Positions 20,358 to 31,620 of a stretch of 64,000 nucleotides of DNA are shown here, one piece after another. Position 1 is the first letter of the stretch; every line of letters begins with the position of its first letter. The stretch is from contig OW240914.1 in NCBI GenBank assembly GCA_933207985.1, positions 199,998,611 to 200,062,610 on the forward strand, in the 5' to 3' direction. This DNA comes from Pelobates cultripes (lineage: Eukaryota; Chordata; Amphibia; Anura; Pelobatidae). The position numbers were made by a program, and so were the translations under genes. The notes under the pieces were generated by a model, which had not been told where the DNA came from, did not search any database, and worked only from the letters and a program-made list of their open reading frames with translations.

Positions 20358-21345
20358 TCAATAAATGTCTCCCACAGACTTAACATGATTTACTAATAGG
20401 GCAGTGGGAGGTTCTCTATAGGTAGTACAGTAGCCAGAAGGGAATTTACCCACAAATTTTCCTGTGGCTCCATGTATTTTGTAGCAAGTGTAGTTACCTG
20501 GGTACACAGTGATCCCATCAGGTGGCTTGATATTCCCTTGGGTTATTGGGTATACCTTTTTCCATGATTCACACACAGATGAGTTCATTGGTGACTGCGC
20601 ATAGAGACTTAGGAAACATATTTCAACATCTGAAGGTAGACCGAAGGGCACTGTACCCAGATGGGGTCTGGCCCCTCCACAAACATAACAGTTAGTTTTA
20701 TTGTGTGAAGTAGCATTATACCTCATCCACTCAAGCCATAGATTAGTATCTGAAAACCCGGTCTCCACAGCCATAGTGTCTTCAAACGTGGGATTAGCAA
20801 TGGTTACCATGTCTTTAAGGGTTTTAATGTGTGGTTTTAGAGGGTTAATTGTCATGTGCGTAGTCTACCCAGTCAGGTGATGTAAGCATGTCTTGTAAAT
20901 AGAAGGTCCCCAACTTGTTATATGAGCCAACCCCTTTCCAATACATTCCCATTACGTACTCCCCAGCGTCCCCTGGGCTGGGATGTTCTATGTTTAAGGT
21001 GAGTTTCATTGGGGTAGACCCTGCTTGCTTACATAAGGTCATTCTGTGTAACAAGGGATTCCCAAATCTGTCAATCCTATCTAAGGTACTTTGTGGTCTG
21101 TAGCCCCACAGTCGGCCTGTGTTCCAACCCGCTGCTTTCCAGGTACCACAGTGGTGTCCCCAATGGCCACCTGTCACACAAATGTAGGGGTCCTTCTTGT
21201 TCGATATGTCTTTGTATATTGCTAAGTGTTGTGATTGCGGAAAGGTACAAGGAACAATATCACAGTAATCAAAGGTAAAAGTAGCTACATGTGTGTTTGA
21301 AGAGTTATACCAGAATGTGTAAACATGATTATCTTTGGTAATAGC
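20358..21345 (-). pseudogene. env: ERV-1 env surface-subunit remnant
   Basis: Two overlapping open stretches (21345-20845 and 20855-20358) read as a cysteine- and glycosylation-rich ectodomain. N-linked sites such as NSS, NAT, NKT, NSS and NYT are present. A CXXC motif (CYVC) lies at residues 56-59 of the second stretch, the type of motif that pairs with the transmembrane-subunit cysteines in covalently linked envelopes. There is a frameshift near 20850 and a second near 20350 before the transmembrane frame. No signal peptide is found, because the N-terminus is fused to RNase H. Confidence 0.7.
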
Positions 21346-21835
21346 AACTTGTTGGGCCTTTATCAGAATATATTCTTCTGAATTTAGTCTCCTGTGGGCC
21401 TTTACCTTCAGTATGGCCACCTCTTCAGGAAGCAGTAAAGCGTCCATCAATTCTTTGAGAGCTGCGCCATGTTTCACAGGGGTACCTGTTGCTGTAAGGT
21501 TTTCCAGATTAAGCCAAAATCATGTGCCATGCCCAGAGCATACCTTTTCGTCTGTGTAAATATTAACATGCTTCCCTTCAGACATCTTGCATGCTACTGT
21601 GAGGGCTATTAGTTCGGCTTCTTGTGCTGACTTAGACGATGGAAGTGCAGATGCTTGTATTTGGTCTTCTGTGGTGACTGCATATCCGATATGATATTGT
21701 CCCTGTTCATCTGCAAATCTAGAACCATCCACAAACAGTGTGTAGTCAGGGTTGGATAGAGCAGCCTCGTGCACTGTTGGGAGATGGGTTGTTTCCATTA
21801 TCATCTGTTCAAAGCAATCATGAGGGGCATCGGGT
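21346..21835 (-). pseudogene. pol: ERV-1 RNase H, fused at its end to env
   Basis: The minus-strand translation shows DYTLFVDGSRF (first catalytic Asp), a SAQEAELIALTVA segment (catalytic Glu), a VNIYTD segment (third acidic site) and later VAILKVKAHRR (the conserved H-containing end). These mark a retroviral RNase H. A frame break lies between the third acidic site and KVKAH, near 21500. Directly after KVKAHRR the sequence passes into env-like sequence, so the rest of RNase H and all of integrase are deleted. Confidence 0.8.
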
Positions 21836-21879
21836 CTTGTTCTATAGGAGGGATGTCTTCACATATCTCTGTGTGATAT

Positions 21880-22330
21880 CAAGGGTAACCGACTGTGTTG
21901 CAATTTATGGTTCTTTTGGTGACCCCCGTTAATGTGAGCTGTTCTTGGGTTGCAGTACTCCATGTTTTGGCCATTGGGCCAAGTTCTTTCCATGAGAGAT
22001 CTGGAGACTTGGTGAAGGAGATATGAGGAACAGCCACCTCCCAATGGTGATATAAATCTCCATAGGCAGGTAGAAACCTCCATAGGCAGGTAGACAAGAG
22101 AACAATGTTTCCTTTGGAGTCACAAAACAGGTCTGTTAGTGTAATGTGTATTTCTACCAGGCTGAATAGTTCTTCTTCATAGTATGGGTCAGGACCTGGG
22201 GTGCTCTTGAACCACAGGGTGCAATGTAAGTAGCTCCCTTGCTGTTCATCATGTGGAACCGCAGGCTTTTTCACCTGAAGTTCCATATGAACATCAGGAT
22301 TGATGTCCAGACTGTACCAGTATTGCGGTA
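21880..22330 (-). other. foreign block between RT connection and RNase H of ERV-1
   Basis: About 450 bp interrupt pol between a conserved 'LNPATLLPLP' connection motif and the start of RNase H. Most of it is one open frame with the look of an extracellular domain (paired cysteines, tryptophans, no pol motif). A short direct repeat (ggtagaaacctccataggca, with an overlapping second copy of the core) sits near 22067-22093. It may be a displaced piece of envelope or another gene. I do not recognise it. Confidence 0.5.
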
Positions 22331-22745
22331 CTCCCCCCTTGGGAAGTGGCAGAAGAGTGGCTGGGTTCAATGAGTAACATCTTTGTAACGTAACATTATC
22401 AGGCAAGAGGAGGGAGGTCTGAACGCAGAGATGTCTCTAAGATGAGAGATGTTTTGGCTGGACTTGATTCAGGGTTGCAGCGATATCATGTGGAGCAAGG
22501 ACTCTTAGTTCATGTCCAAGAACAAAGTCATTAGTTTTGTCCAGCAGGGCACTGACAGCAAAAACAGCATGCAAACAGGAGGGACCACCCCTAGCCACGG
22601 GTCTAGCATGCATGAGAAGTAACCAATAGGACGGTGACCGGAACCATGTGATTGTGTAAGGACCCCTGAAGCATGGCCCATCTTTTCTGAAACGAAAAGT
22701 TTGAACGGTTGCTGATAGTTAGGTAGGCCTACACCCAAACTTTTT
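22331..22745 (-). pseudogene. pol: ERV-1 RT thumb/connection remnant
   Basis: Minus-strand translation includes LPNYQQPFKLFVSEKMGHAS, then GVLTQ...GHRPIGYFSCMLDP, and after a frameshift near 22505 a DNVTLQRCYSLNPATLLP stretch. These are the conserved connection-domain motifs of gamma-type retroviral polymerase. The catalytic part of RT would lie further right but is not present; sequence beyond 22745 is unrelated. Confidence 0.8.
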
Positions 22746-22914
22746 TATCCATTCCCCGCCGCCATGACAAAACGGGTATTCAAAACAAAAAGGGAGGGAG
22801 GGTGGAACAACAAAAGGTAAGTGAGGAGTAGTTAAGATGGCCGCTAATTTAAAATGGCCCCTGCATATACTCCCATAACCAAAACCCCTCCACTAATTTC
22901 TCCTAAATCCTCCC

Positions 22915-23910
22915 TGTGGCAAACCTAGCCACTTGGACAATAACTAGAGACTGTGCCTTTAAGGGTTGCCAATAGGTCGGGCGAGATATGCGCTTTACAC
23001 TCATATAGATGTTAATGTATTTTCCGTATTGCCTGCAATGCTGTTTCCGCCGAATGCAAATGGCGGTTTTGTATGGGGATTCTCTTTCGTTTCACGAACG
23101 GCACTTTAGAAAGCCGTTCGTGAACCGAACGCGATACCCCCTAATAGCCCACACACTTAGAGGCGTGTGGCGCTAGTTAACCGATTGCAACATTGTTGCA
23201 ATCGGTTATTAGAGGCGCTCCTGGGTGGCCGTCGTTCGACTACCGACCATGCGGCGGTCGGCCATCTTGGATCCCTTGTCTTCGGCGGGGCCGTGTCGTC
23301 GAACGCATAGCATTACCAACAGTTATTCGACGGCACGAACACCGCTGAGCCTCCAGGACGTTCGGGAGTTTCAGGACCAGGTTCACTAAAAGCAATCGGT
23401 TCTTTTCGTGTGTTTTGAAAGAAATGTGTTTTCTGTGCGGCGTTCGGTTATTTTAGCTGGGATCTGAGCGGCAATCTCACGAATGATGCGCCCAGACCCC
23501 AGCTATCTACCGAACGTCCATTCGTGTAAATCCACTGTGTATTTTAAAAGTTATGTATTTTTATATGGATTGCCGGTTCTGCTGCACGAGGGGATAATCC
23601 CCTTAACGGTGCATTCTGGGAGGATGATCCCTCTCGTGCAGCGGTGCCTGCTGGGAGAAATATGTTATACTGTAAGTCCCCCATGTAGTCCCCTCTGGGA
23701 GTGCCCCTGGGGAGGGACTCAGGAAACCCCTTGCATGGGGACTTGTATAAATTGTCCTGCTGATTAAAAGGTTGTCAGTTGACTCCCAAAACTGTGTCTC
23801 GTCCGGTTATTGGGAGGTTGGGGATATTGCCTTGGTGTTTTCAGCGCTTGACTGTGGATTCGTTTCTGGACCAGCGGAATTCGTGGATTTAATATTGGCG
23901 TTCCGCTACA
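22915..23910 (+). mobile_element. solo ERV LTR, TSD CTCCC
   Basis: A 996-bp block starts TGTGGCAAAC and ends TTCCGCTACA. It is flanked on both sides by the 5-bp repeat CTCCC (22910-22914 and 23911-23915). A TATA-like gtataaattg lies near 23744, and a gtgtctcgtccggttattgg stretch follows near 23792 as the R/U5 region. It lacks internal sequence, so it is a solo LTR left by recombination. It belongs to the same loose family as those at 14722, 28016, 32767 and 60741. Confidence 0.9.
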
Positions 23911-23915
23911 CTCCC

Positions 23916-25476
23916 AAACATTACACATGCTCCACTCTTTATTGTAATCTCCTAGAAATGTCAAGGCCCATTCCCCTTATCTATGCTGCTCAACTCGCTG
24001 CCATTTAGAAGTTAAATCACTTTGTTTATACAGCCCTAGTCACACCTCCCTGTATGTGACTGACACAGCCTTCCTAAATATTTCCTCTATAGTAAGATAA
24101 TGTTTATACTTCATGTATTGAAAATTCTATTTCATTTATAATTTATGTATTTATTTATTTTTAATTTATCCTCAATACAGTCATCATTGCATTTCACTGC
24201 TGTAGCCGGAAGAGCATCTTCAAGTAAATGGGGAGAATTATCAGTGTTTCAATAAAAAATGTGGCGTAAACGTGTAAAAGTATCAGTGACAGTGGAAGCT
24301 CTCACAACACTAGAATGAATGCTAGCAATTGTTTGACTAATGGTTATGAGAAAGTAGGTGGTGGTGTTAATATTAATCTCATTGGGTGAGCTACTTTTGG
24401 CATTGGTAGGGGATGATGCTCTAGCTGTTTCCATTAAATGAGGCTATTAAACTGCAGATAGAAATTGACTTATACTAATTGGCACAGCAAGTGTATAAAA
24501 TAGTGGACTGGTGCTTCTTCTCTCCGGACTCTCTTTTGTAATTTGTCATAGTTTAGTTAACTTGGGACAGACTTAAACAAATGTAACAAATGCCCCACCA
24601 AGACCAGGCACTGGGGACACTCCTTTTCAGTAAAGGTTGTTCTTGGTGACATAAACAATCTGCTATGTTCTCCCTTAGTTGCTTCATGGAGGGAGAGGGG
24701 GTAGAAGAAATAGATGGTAACATAAGCAATAGAAACAAAACCACTGAAAAGGCTGTAAAACAACAACAACTAGCTGTGGTAGAAGGATCTGCAGTGCCTG
24801 GGAAGTGGCTGCAGAAGTTATTGTGGAGCTAGTGGTCACAATCTGCAACTACCGATTATTTTCTACTTTAGACATAGAATCACCTATTGAGCCATAAAAA
24901 GGCTGAGATAAAGCCCTTTACCTCCTATTTGGTAAAATGGACTTTATGGCCATGCTGTTAATCTCAATATACTAAGGCTAAATGCAACTAATAGTGGTAG
25001 TAACAGCAGTGGCCCAAGTGACAGCAGTCCTCATGGCCACATAGCCAAAGAAGAGGTGTTCAGACCATGGCACTTCTTGAGATTAGGATGCAACATTGAT
25101 GATGGTGGTTTATTATTAAAATACATTTGGGATATAGATGATTGTGTAGGCTAATGCCACTTTATTCAGCAAAAATGTATGTTTGAGTGGAAAACCGAAT
25201 TGCTGCATGGTGGATTTTGTACTAAACCGTTAGACTTCAAAGTGAACCTGTCATGACAGATATAGGTTTGCAGATTTCTAACCATCTGGCTTGACTCATG
25301 CCATACAATTAAGTGTTTCTTCCCTTAATGCTATTAAAAGTTCATATTTTAATTTATTTCAAGTAACTGTCTCTTGCTGGGTGAGTGTTGCACTTGCTGT
25401 TAGACACAATTCTTCTGCATGCCCCTTTTTAAATAGGACATCTCCAGCATTTTATGTTGATATATAAATAAAATAT

Positions 25477-25481
<5 letters not shown>
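23916..25481. other. no gene recognised
   Basis: AT-rich sequence with no coding evidence and no element ends recognised. One 34-bp segment near 25187 (gtggaaaaccgaattgctgc and onward) recurs inside the Tc1 element at 26273; see the findings. Confidence 0.55.

Positions 25482-25561
<80 letters not shown>
25482..25561 (+). repeat. (TC)n(TA)n microsatellite
   Basis: A (TC)n run of about 36 bp is followed directly by a (TA)n run of about 44 bp. Confidence 0.97.
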
Positions 25562-25563
<2 letters not shown>

Positions 25564-26386
25564 TGCCATTCTTAGTTTGCCAGTCCAAAGATCCATCAAT
25601 AAATGATTCTGACTCTTCTCCATGCTGCTGCTGCTGTTCTCACACAGAGCCTGCTTCCTGTCCATCCTTCCCCTTGCAAGCATTCATCCCTTAGGCTGAA
25701 ATAAGTATGAGAGATGCAAAAAGTAGAGTTTTACTACTAACAGACTTGCAGAGTGCAGACTTTTCATCTTCGTGCCAATTAGCCCAGTCTGAATTGACTA
25801 GTAAAGACAAAAAGGAATTGGGGACAAGCCCGGAACATGCATTACGTGGGAATGGTTCTGCCATAGTGACAAAAATGTATACACAATACAAATTAAGGAA
25901 CAGCGCACATACAAAAATAAATATTTAGATTTTATAAGACTACTTGAAATCACCTATATCAGTTCCACCATATGGTCAAATCGTGTTAAGACTACCACTA
26001 CTTCACAGTATTCCAATATCAGTCGTTTTGCTAAACTAATTCAACTTGGGAGACAAATTAAATAGTGCTAGTGCTTTATAAGCGAAAGTGTATTTTAATA
26101 ACCTGTTGTAAAAGCATTGTATACAGTGAGGGAAAAAAAGTATTTGATCCCCTGCTGATTTTGAACATTTGCCCACCGACAAAGAAATGATTAGTCTATA
26201 ATTTTAATGGTAGTTGTCTTTTATATAGTTTAAGAGCTGAGATTAGGACTGCTCTCTTAAAGTGTTTGTTTGTGTGGAAAACCGAATTGCTGCATGGTGG
26301 ATTTTGTCCTAATCTCAGCTCGTTACCTGTGTAAAAGATACCTGTCCACAGATGCAATCAATCTATCAGATACCAAACTCTCCACC

Positions 26387-27710
26387 ATGGCCAAGACCAA
26401 AGAACTGTCCAAGGATGTTAGGGGCAAGATTGTAGACCTACATAAGGGTGAAATGGGCTACAAGACCATCGCCAAGCAGCTTGGTGAGAAGGTGGCAACA
26501 GTTGGTGCGATTATTCGCAAATGGAAGAAACACAAAATAACCATCAGTCTCCCTCGGTCTGGTGCTCCATGCAAGATCTCACCTCGTAGAGTTTCAATGA
26601 TCATGAGAATGGTGAAGAATCAGCCCAGAACTACACGGGATGATCTTGTTAATGATCTCAAGGCAGCTGGGACCATAGTCACCAAGAAAACAATTGATAA
26701 CACACTACGCCGTGAAGGACTGAAATCCTGCAGCGCCCCCAAACATGCACAGGCCTGTCTAAAGTTTGCCAACGAACATCTGAATGATTCATAGGAGAAC
26801 TGGGTGAAAGTGTTGTTGTCAGATGAGACCAAAATCAAGCTCTTTGGCATTGTGATGGGATTTCAGCTAGGCCCAAAATTTAGTAGGCCTAAAATCTCCA
26901 TGTGGCATATACAAGTACAGGTATCTGTTAGTTAGTTACATGTAGCTAAGATACATTCATCAATGTACTGAGCAATGTACTGAAACCACATTCCATTCTC
27001 CTCAAGGGCCATGTTACCTGTCCATATAAGGTAATCCTGTGTATCCTGTTTGCTGATTGGTGTAAGGGTACAGATGGGGGATGCATAGCTTATAAAAAGC
27101 CATGTGCTCAGGGCTCAGACCTTTTGAACAGGAGTTCAGCTGAGACCCGATCGGTAATAAAGACCTTTACTTCCTGAAAAGACCTGTGTCCAGAACTCTC
27201 TGTGCGTGGCTTCTTCAGTGTTCCCCTGCAACAGCATCAACTCAACTCGCCATGTTTGGAAGAGGAGCAATGCTGCCTATGAGCCCAAGAACACCATTCT
27301 CATTGTCAAATATGGAGGTGAAAACATTATGCTTTGGTGGTGTTTTTCTGCTAAGGGGACAGGACAACTGCACTGCATAAAAGGGACAATGGACGGGGCC
27401 ATGTACTGTCAAATCTTGGGTGAAAACCTCCTTCCCTCAGCCAGGGCATTGAAAATGGGTCATGGATAGGTATCCCAGCATGAAAATGACCCAAAAGACA
27501 CAACACAGGCAACAAAGGAGTGGCTCAATAAGAAGCACATTAAGGTCCTGGAGTGGCCTAGACCTATATCCCATAGAAAATCTGTGGAGGGAGCTAAAGG
27601 TTCAAGTTGCCATATGTCAGCCTCGAAACCTTAATGACTTGGAGAGGATCTGCAAAGAGGAGTGGGACAAAATTCCTCCTCAGATGCTGAGATATGTCAA
27701 ACCTGGTGGC
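26387..27710 (+). pseudogene. Tc1-type transposase, broken
   Basis: The family start ([20 protein letters not shown]) is at 26387. The paired helix-turn-helix DNA-binding region follows, with a basic RKWKKHK linker. The DDE catalytic domain begins near LLSDETKIKLFG (first Asp) at about 26815-26845. After the LTR insert the frame resumes with [18 protein letters not shown]. The second Asp lies in NDPKDTT near 27490 and the third acidic site in a [11 protein letters not shown] segment near 27565. A stop at 26792, the LTR insert and at least one frameshift near 27465 inactivate it. The enzyme would excise and reinsert the element at TA sites. Confidence 0.9.
26851..27233 (+). mobile_element. solo LTR inside Tc1 transposase, TSD GCAT
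   Basis: A 383-bp block starts TGTGATGGGA and ends CCTGCAACA. The 4-bp repeat GCAT flanks it (26847-26850 and 27234-27237). A cttataaaaagcc TATA region lies near 27089 and a gtaataaagacc polyadenylation-type signal near 27153. The transposase frame picks up again exactly after one GCAT copy, which confirms both edges. The 4-bp duplication and short length mark a retroviral-type LTR different from the ~1-kb family. Confidence 0.9.
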
Positions 27711-28015
27711 CAACTACAAGAAACATCTGACCTCTGTGATTGCCAACAAGGGTTTTGCCACAAGATTGAAAGGGTCAAATACTTCTTTCGACATGCGTTT
27801 TTCAGTTTTTTTTTTGTTGTTGTTGTTATTCTGTCTCTCACTGTTAAAATACACCTACCATTAAAATTATAGACTGATCATTTCTTTGTCAGTAGGCAAA
27901 TGTTCAAAATCAGCAGGGGATAAAATACTTTTTTCCCTCACTGTATATCGTGCAAAATTAATGTGATGCATGTAATTTAAAAAAAATGCAATTTAAGTGA
28001 TAATTTAATAGTATG

Positions 28016-29071
28016 TGTAACAGATCCCCTGTTATTGCCTGGCCAACAGACTTGGAACATTGTAACCACTGTATTTGTAACTGTAGTTATGCTGAACATA
28101 CGAATGGGAAAACAAATAACCCTGCTAATCCGTTTGTATCACCGAGCAAACAGCCGAACCAAAGACCACCTAGACCCGGTGTGTGTCGCCAATTAACTCC
28201 TTGACTCTGTGTCAAACCGCAAACATTCTAAGTGGTTCACTGGGTGGCCGTCGATTCTTATGCACGAACACGTGGTGGCAGCCATCTTGTTTTGTCGAAC
28301 GCGTCCAGCAGGGTTTCATCATCGAGTGTCTGGAACTATTTTCGGACACTCAAACTCCCGAACACCGCTGAGACTTCCAGGACCACTTAACTTCGCACAA
28401 ATTCTTACGAACAAGACGACGTTTTGTAGATATATTACACGAACAAGGCGGCACACGACCACCAAAGGCACGAACAATAAAAAGAATGACTGTTCGGTAA
28501 TTTTAACATACGAAAAGGGACCGGCCACACCAGCTGAACGCATGGAACCATTTTGGGCAGGAGCCTCGTGCTTGTTCTGAAAATATAAGTTTTATGAGAA
28601 TTGGATGTATAATTTTGATGTTATGAAAAATGAGTAAAAAGTGTATTTTTCGCTTGGAGATAATTGAGCTGATAAAACAATTAACTCAACTCCCAAGCAG
28701 AGGGGAGGAATTTACAGTAATGAATGGGAGTGTTTAACTGTATGACTGTAAATCATTGGTTGTTGATTTGTATTTTTTCGGTGCCCAACACAGTCCACGT
28801 GGGTGGTAACCTTGTGGGAAAAGTTGCATAAAAGCCAGCCTGGCACATTAAACCTTCAGTTCTGCTTAACCGTCAATACGTAGCCTTGTCTCGTTATTGT
28901 AGGGAACCTGCATCCAGCTAAATCACTAGCTCTTGTAAGAGCTCTGCTACTCTCTCTCTACACTGATCCAGCTGATGGGACATTGAGAATACACTGCAGC
29001 ACAGCCTCTCGCCAGGGAAAAGGATGTCTCCAACGGCATATACCCCTCTCACAACCTGGGTGGTCGTTACA
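28016..29071 (+). mobile_element. ERV LTR of the ~1-kb family
   Basis: The sequence starts TGTAACAGAT and ends GTCGTTACA, about 1056 bp. A gttgcataaaagcc TATA-like site lies near 28824 and a ccttgtctcgttattgtagg R/U5 stretch near 28884. The U3 carries the cgaacacgtggtggcagcca motif shared with related LTRs. The flanks gtatg (left) and gtaca (right) match at only three of five bases, so a target duplication is doubtful. It could be a solo LTR or lie within the following ERV. Confidence 0.65.
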
Positions 29072-29359
29072 GTACACAGGTCCTTTGCCCCCTCCTTTAG
29101 TCCCACAACTTTCATGTGCTTTCTTTAGACCCTTCCTGTGACCTTACTTTATCCCCCACCTCCTATGCCCTCCTTTGTCCCCTACCCTGTGCCTGTTCAG
29201 CCTCATCTCCCTCTATATAGAATGGCCAAGCAGGCCGTGCACATCTGAGGATGGTCTGACAGGAAGCAGTTTGTTGCAGTTACCACTTCCTTTCAGACCA
29301 GATAGAGGAAACAGAGTGACCTGCAGGAGACAGGGAAACCATGGACTGAATGCCTCTCC

Positions 29360-29745
29360 CTAGCCATTTTTTTAATGAGATTCACTCCACACCTTAAAAC
29401 ACACCTGTCCCCCTTTGAAATACTGTTTGGATGTGCACCCAAGATAGGACTCTACTTCCCCAAACCCTCCAGCTGCAACACAGCAACATGACTGCATATG
29501 TACAGGCTTTAGACCAAAAATTAGGCAGGGTGCATAAACAAGCATTTGATTCTATTGCAGGTCCTGATAGTGACTCCTCTACCTACAAGCTTCAGCCTGG
29601 AGATTGGGTAATGATCAAGAGACACGTGAGGAAAAGTCTGGAGCCCAGATCTGATGGTCCTTTCCAAGTTCTGTTGACTACCGCCACATCCATAAAGCCA
29701 GAAGGAAATTCTACTTAGATTCAAGCTAATCACTGTAAATTGGTG
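29360..29745 (+). pseudogene. pol: ERV-2 integrase C-terminal remnant
   Basis: Translation in two frames gives LSPFEILFGCAPKIG near 29408 and YKLQPGDWVMIKRHVRKSLE at about 29585-29645, then a GPFQVLLTTATS segment. These are the hallmark end-of-integrase motifs of gammaretrovirus-like pol. A stop falls at 29716 within the last conserved block. The catalytic core is not readable upstream. Confidence 0.8.
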
Positions 29746-29747
29746 TC

Positions 29748-31612
29748 TGATACTTTTCATATCCTTGTCTGCTATACTGACCTTGACCTTCTGTATTACC
29801 CCTGAGACTAAGTTAACAGACCGTTCAAACAAAACTATATTTTTTAGCTAGGACAGAGCTCATTTTAGCAGAACTCTTTGCCAACACTAACATGTCACTT
29901 CCCAGCTGCAGACTGGCTAGCATCAGAAAAGCTAATGTACATTAGTATAGTGGGGAATGGGATAGACAAAGACATGGCTACTTTCAATATAATATTGCTC
30001 CAAAATGTCTCTGGGTTTCTCAACAGCTCATGCATAAAAGTTCGATTGGGGAGACTGTGATGGAAAGACACTGACTAAGCTATTGTGATGTTTGAAAGAC
30101 TGACATGTGAAAGTGAGTGCTAGTATGCTGGTGAACATGACTGACCGCTACACCTTTGCATGTACTAGCAATTCAGTTCTACATGATAGGCACATATGGT
30201 TTTCACTTGTAACTAATATAGGGATAAAGCCAAGGGTTTCTGCTGACAACCTGGTCCGTCTTCCAGCTACATGTCAGAATGTTTCTACCAGAGCAGGCCT
30301 CATCCATGTGAAATATCAAATACTGTTCCCAGAAATTCCTAAATGTAAGCCCCATTCCAGATCAAAGAGAGAATGGTATGATACTCTGTTAGGGGCTACA
30401 GGAACAACTACAGGGCTTCTAAATGCTATGGATCTAGGGGTAGTGAGAAATAAAATAGCACGTGCAGGCAGAGATATGGACAGTGCACTCAAGTTACAAG
30501 CCCAATGGATGCCCTCCATATTTCTCCCTCAATCCTATACCCTATCCTACAACAACGAGGCTCTTTAGCTATTTAACATGAGTGTGTGTGCAACCCAGCA
30601 AATACTATCCAATCTCACCGAAGGAATTAAATATACTGCTTGTAATCTGTAATACATATACATGCTTCAGCAGACAGACACAGCACAAATTAAACTCCTG
30701 AATATAAAGGCTTCCACTGCACGCAATATGTTTGGTAAACATATTAACCCTGATATGTGGCTTAGAATTGATACTAACGAACAAAGCTGTAATGATACAA
30801 TGTGCATAGGCAGCTTTACTTTCTACTGTATTAAACAATATGATATGATGAGTAAATTCCTCATGCTTCCAGTTATGTTTGGTCCACCCCTTTATTCTAC
30901 CCAGTATTGGACACCTAAGTTTCAGGGGATCTTATTGACACAAAGACTGTAACCCACCATAGTTTCAATTGCATTCAGTCTTCACAAGGGTTAATTTGTG
31001 GGCAGACTTCTAAGATAAAATAGCCTGGTATGCTTCAACATTCTGTAAGTGTGTGTGATTGGACAGTGTCTCCTGCTCCAATAGACATGTATATGGAACT
31101 CGCCCATTTTTATGTTTGCCTCACATGTTCTCAGCCAGATGCCAACAAACTTCTGGGAGTCCCTACGCCATTTGCAGGATGCTTCCAGAACCTGACAATG
31201 CTTAAGTGGTTCAACGACATGATTACCTTCATCCCAGATGCAGAGTTCACCTGGTACCCACAAGCTCTGGATTTGGATACTCTTTCTGTCTCTCTACAAT
31301 TCTTAATTAATTTTGTTAACAATACTGACTATCTAGCTAAACATTTAGCCATCATTAACCACTCTTTGAGAAAATAATTGTCATAGTTACTAATAAACTA
31401 CACAGCATAGGTAACAAGATAGTGGCAGATACAAGACATCGCTGGTATGATATTTTTACAGAGTGGTCTTAAACATAGTACTGCACCCACTTATTGTTGT
31501 GATATGTCTTTTTTCTTCTTACCTGTTTTAACCTATGGATGTATTGCAAAATGAGACGTGGATTTAATAACACACAGATATCTGGACATGTCTTCCTTGA
31601 TGGCTCCTTTGG
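29748..31612 (+). pseudogene. env: ERV-2 env, broken
   Basis: A hydrophobic signal-like segment follows the integrase end (about 29748-29800). The open piece 30107-30568 carries an RSKR site at residues 85-88, the expected cleavage point between surface and transmembrane subunits. A glycine-rich, fusion-peptide-like stretch comes next. Two later open pieces (30662-30952, 31030-31377) are cysteine-rich and carry N-linked sites. A final hydrophobic stretch near 31490-31540 may be the membrane span. At least four stops or frameshifts separate the pieces. The cysteine pattern differs from ERV-1, so this is a different envelope lineage. Confidence 0.7.
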
Positions 31613-31620
31613 TGTGAGAT

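Larger units (their letters stand above)
18901..22745 (-). mobile_element. rearranged endogenous retrovirus (ERV-1 remnant)
   Basis: Reading on the minus strand from high to low coordinates, the order is RT connection region, an unrecognised block, RNase H, env surface part, env transmembrane part, a polypurine tract and an LTR. Integrase is absent and the 5' LTR, gag and most of RT are missing. The pol sequence is gammaretrovirus-like. The env transmembrane subunit resembles the class found in fish and amphibian ERVs. Several frames are broken. The right edge near 22745 is approximate. Confidence 0.8.
26122..27945 (+). mobile_element. Tc1/mariner element, split by a solo LTR
   Basis: The terminal inverted repeats start CAGTGAGGGAAAAAAAGTAT on the left (26124) and end in the reverse complement ctcactg on the right (27943). 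The arms extend about 100 bp, for example ctgctgattttgaacatttg against caaatgttcaaaatcagcag. A TA dinucleotide flanks each end, as expected for Tc1/mariner. Removing the 383-bp LTR insert leaves about 1.4 kb, a usual Tc1 length. Confidence 0.93.

Noticed and set aside
19494..21345. Domesticated (syncytin-like) envelope gene
   Set aside because: The surface part is in at least two other frames, there is no signal peptide, and the start is fused to RNase H. Only the transmembrane half is open.
25400..25588. Frame with alternating Ile-Tyr and Arg-Glu residues
   Set aside because: Translation of (TA)n and (GA)n microsatellites.
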